NCBI GenBank assembly: GCA_019155205.2 | Contig: JAHNZQ020000016.1 | Location: forward strand, 821,423 to 885,422 | DNA from: Gracilaria vermiculophylla | Lineage: Eukaryota; Rhodophyta; Florideophyceae; Gracilariales; Gracilariaceae | Length of the DNA: 64,000 nt | Direction of reading: 5' to 3' | In this document: positions 63,104 to 64,000 of the stretch, piece after piece | Numbering within the stretch: position 1 is the first letter of the stretch | Layout of the letters: each line of letters starts with the position of its first letter | Position numbers and translations under genes: made by a program | The notes under the pieces: model-generated | Database searches by the model: none | The model's input: only the letters and a program-made list of their open reading frames with translations | Told to the model about the DNA's origin: nothing

Positions 63104-64000
63104 ATGGAAACAGTGAAAGTGGAGGTCGCTAGAGCACGCAATCTTCGGAGTTCTATTCTTCACTTGCCATCCGCGGTCGTGGAATTGCACACAAGTCCCG
63201 GGTTGCCCGCGGTCGCAACTTCCGAACCTGTCCAGGGTGACGCAAACCCAGTTTGGGGTTTCACTCATGAGTATGAGGTCAACCATTGCCCACCCCATAG
63301 GCTTTCATTAGTAGTCATCGATGTCACCCGTCCGAAGGCGCCTCACCTTGGGCGTGTTTCGCTGGATATCATTCACCCGGTAACATCTGGATGGTTTTCT
63401 CTTTCAGAGGATGAAAGCGATTCTTCCGAAGTGTTTGTAACTGTCTTTTGCAAGAACGCATGTGAGGGTCGCGCTTCATCATCTCGTTTCATGATACACG
63501 AAGCCTCCAACTTTGAAGCAGGGAGTTCCACACAGCTGGAATTGAGGCAAGTATCTGATTCTCCTGGCTTCTTGTTTCGTTCTGGTGAGCTCTTTGTGAA
63601 AATTGAGGCAATTGGTGTTCCACAATCTGTACGACAACCACATCTCAAGCTGTCAATGAGAGATCAATATCTTAAAGCTGATGAGACTCAGGAGTCGGCT
63701 GCAGCTTGGGAAAAGATTCTGGAAGAAGAGAATGCGCAACACGATGAGCATAAAAACATAGATGGCACAGATGGAACCGTAAATTCGAATGAAGAAAATG
63801 ATTCGATAAATCCCGCGCACGACGATGAGCCCAACGTGGTTGAGGTGACCAGTCAGGGTTGTGGAGAAGATGGAGCAGGAAGTCGCACGTCGATTGAGAG
63901 AGGGGGCGAATCAGAGTGTCGACAGCATGACGAGCATATCAAGAAGTCGAAAACTTTGGCCGACTTTGATGTAGAACACGCGCTAGACGAAACCGAACAA
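63104..64000 (+). CDS. C2-domain protein, 5' part (runs off window)
   Basis: An ATG at 63,104 opens a frame of 299 codons still open at the last base. Residues 1-90 look like a C2 domain: METVKVEVARARNL start, GDANPVWGF (the NPxW turn), RLSLVVIDVTRPKAPHLGRV. The acidic loop residues that bind Ca2+ are mostly missing, so it may bind lipid or protein without Ca2+. From about 190 onward it is acidic and probably disordered (EEENAQHDEHKN, DEPNVVEVTS). The start is the first ATG after several stops. C2 proteins act at membranes in traffic or signalling. The rest of the gene is outside the window, so the family is undecided. Confidence 0.7.
   Translation, partial: METVKVEVARARNLRSSILHLPSAVVELHTSPGLPAVATSEPVQGDANPVWGFTHEYEVNHCPPHRLSLVVIDVTRPKAPHLGRVSLDIIHPVTSGWFSLSEDESDSSEVFVTVFCKNACEGRASSSRFMIHEASNFEAGSSTQLELRQVSDSPGFLFRSGELFVKIEAIGVPQSVRQPHLKLSMRDQYLKADETQESAAAWEKILEEENAQHDEHKNIDGTDGTVNSNEENDSINPAHDDEPNVVEVTSQGCGEDGAGSRTSIERGGESECRQHDEHIKKSKTLADFDVEHALDETEQ

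Noticed and set aside
1..64000. CRISPR array, bacterial operon or prophage
   Set aside because: No regularly spaced repeats, no Shine-Dalgarno-linked gene strings, and spliced eukaryotic genes are present.

Overview
The window is nuclear DNA of a eukaryote with compact, mostly intronless protein genes. About 16 confident host genes fill 24.3-64 kb. Only three carry an intron I can see, and all three introns are short and canonical (206, 76 and 87 bp, GT...AG). Intergenic gaps are a few hundred bp to about 2 kb. Host genes of an ordinary eukaryote (Ran, SERCA, ALG1, CDC50, p24, RRP7, HMG-CoA lyase) sit beside a block of nested LTR retrotransposons. This fits a red seaweed-like genome (florideophyte type), but that assignment is inference; no rRNA, organelle or lineage-specific marker is present.

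Region 1, about 1-22.4 kb, is a transposon graveyard. A minus-strand Ty3/gypsy element (about 1.1-9.1 kb) has gag and a single pro-pol frame broken by five in-frame stops. A 5'-truncated plus-strand Ty3/gypsy chromovirus (about 9.1-13.55 kb, plus its LTR) ends in a chromodomain-like segment. A structurally complete minus-strand Ty1/copia element (13,696-19,942) has two 343-bp LTRs about 96.5% identical and a perfect 5-bp target duplication, and appears to be inserted in the 3' LTR of the chromovirus. A dead Tc1/mariner element (21,124-22,366) follows. None of these elements could encode a full set of proteins as read.

Region 2, 24.4-33.2 kb: an armadillo-like protein, the ribosome-biogenesis factor RRP7, mitochondrial-type HMG-CoA lyase, a C2H2 finger protein with a C-terminal membrane anchor, and a triple HMG-box protein. 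Region 3, 34.6-45.3 kb: a two-finger C2H2 regulator, an M13 (neprilysin-type) metallopeptidase, Ran GTPase with one intron, and a SERCA-type Ca2+ pump. Region 4, 46.4-64 kb: a tandem BRCT protein, a p24 cargo receptor, an unknown ORF, CDC50 flippase subunit, ALG1 mannosyltransferase, a coiled-coil/bZIP-like protein with a hydrophobic segment, a GxGNRxR-type putative glycosyltransferase, a Neuralized-type RING protein with one intron, and the start of a C2-domain protein that runs off the window.

Several neighbours act in the secretory pathway (Ca2+ pump, p24, CDC50, ALG1, putative glycosyltransferase), but they are separate transcription units on both strands and there is no sign of an operon-like system. 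I looked for an undescribed multi-gene system and did not find one that the sequence supports. The best leads are the nested transposon architecture, the nonsense-codon patterns in the elements, and a few unrecognised proteins.
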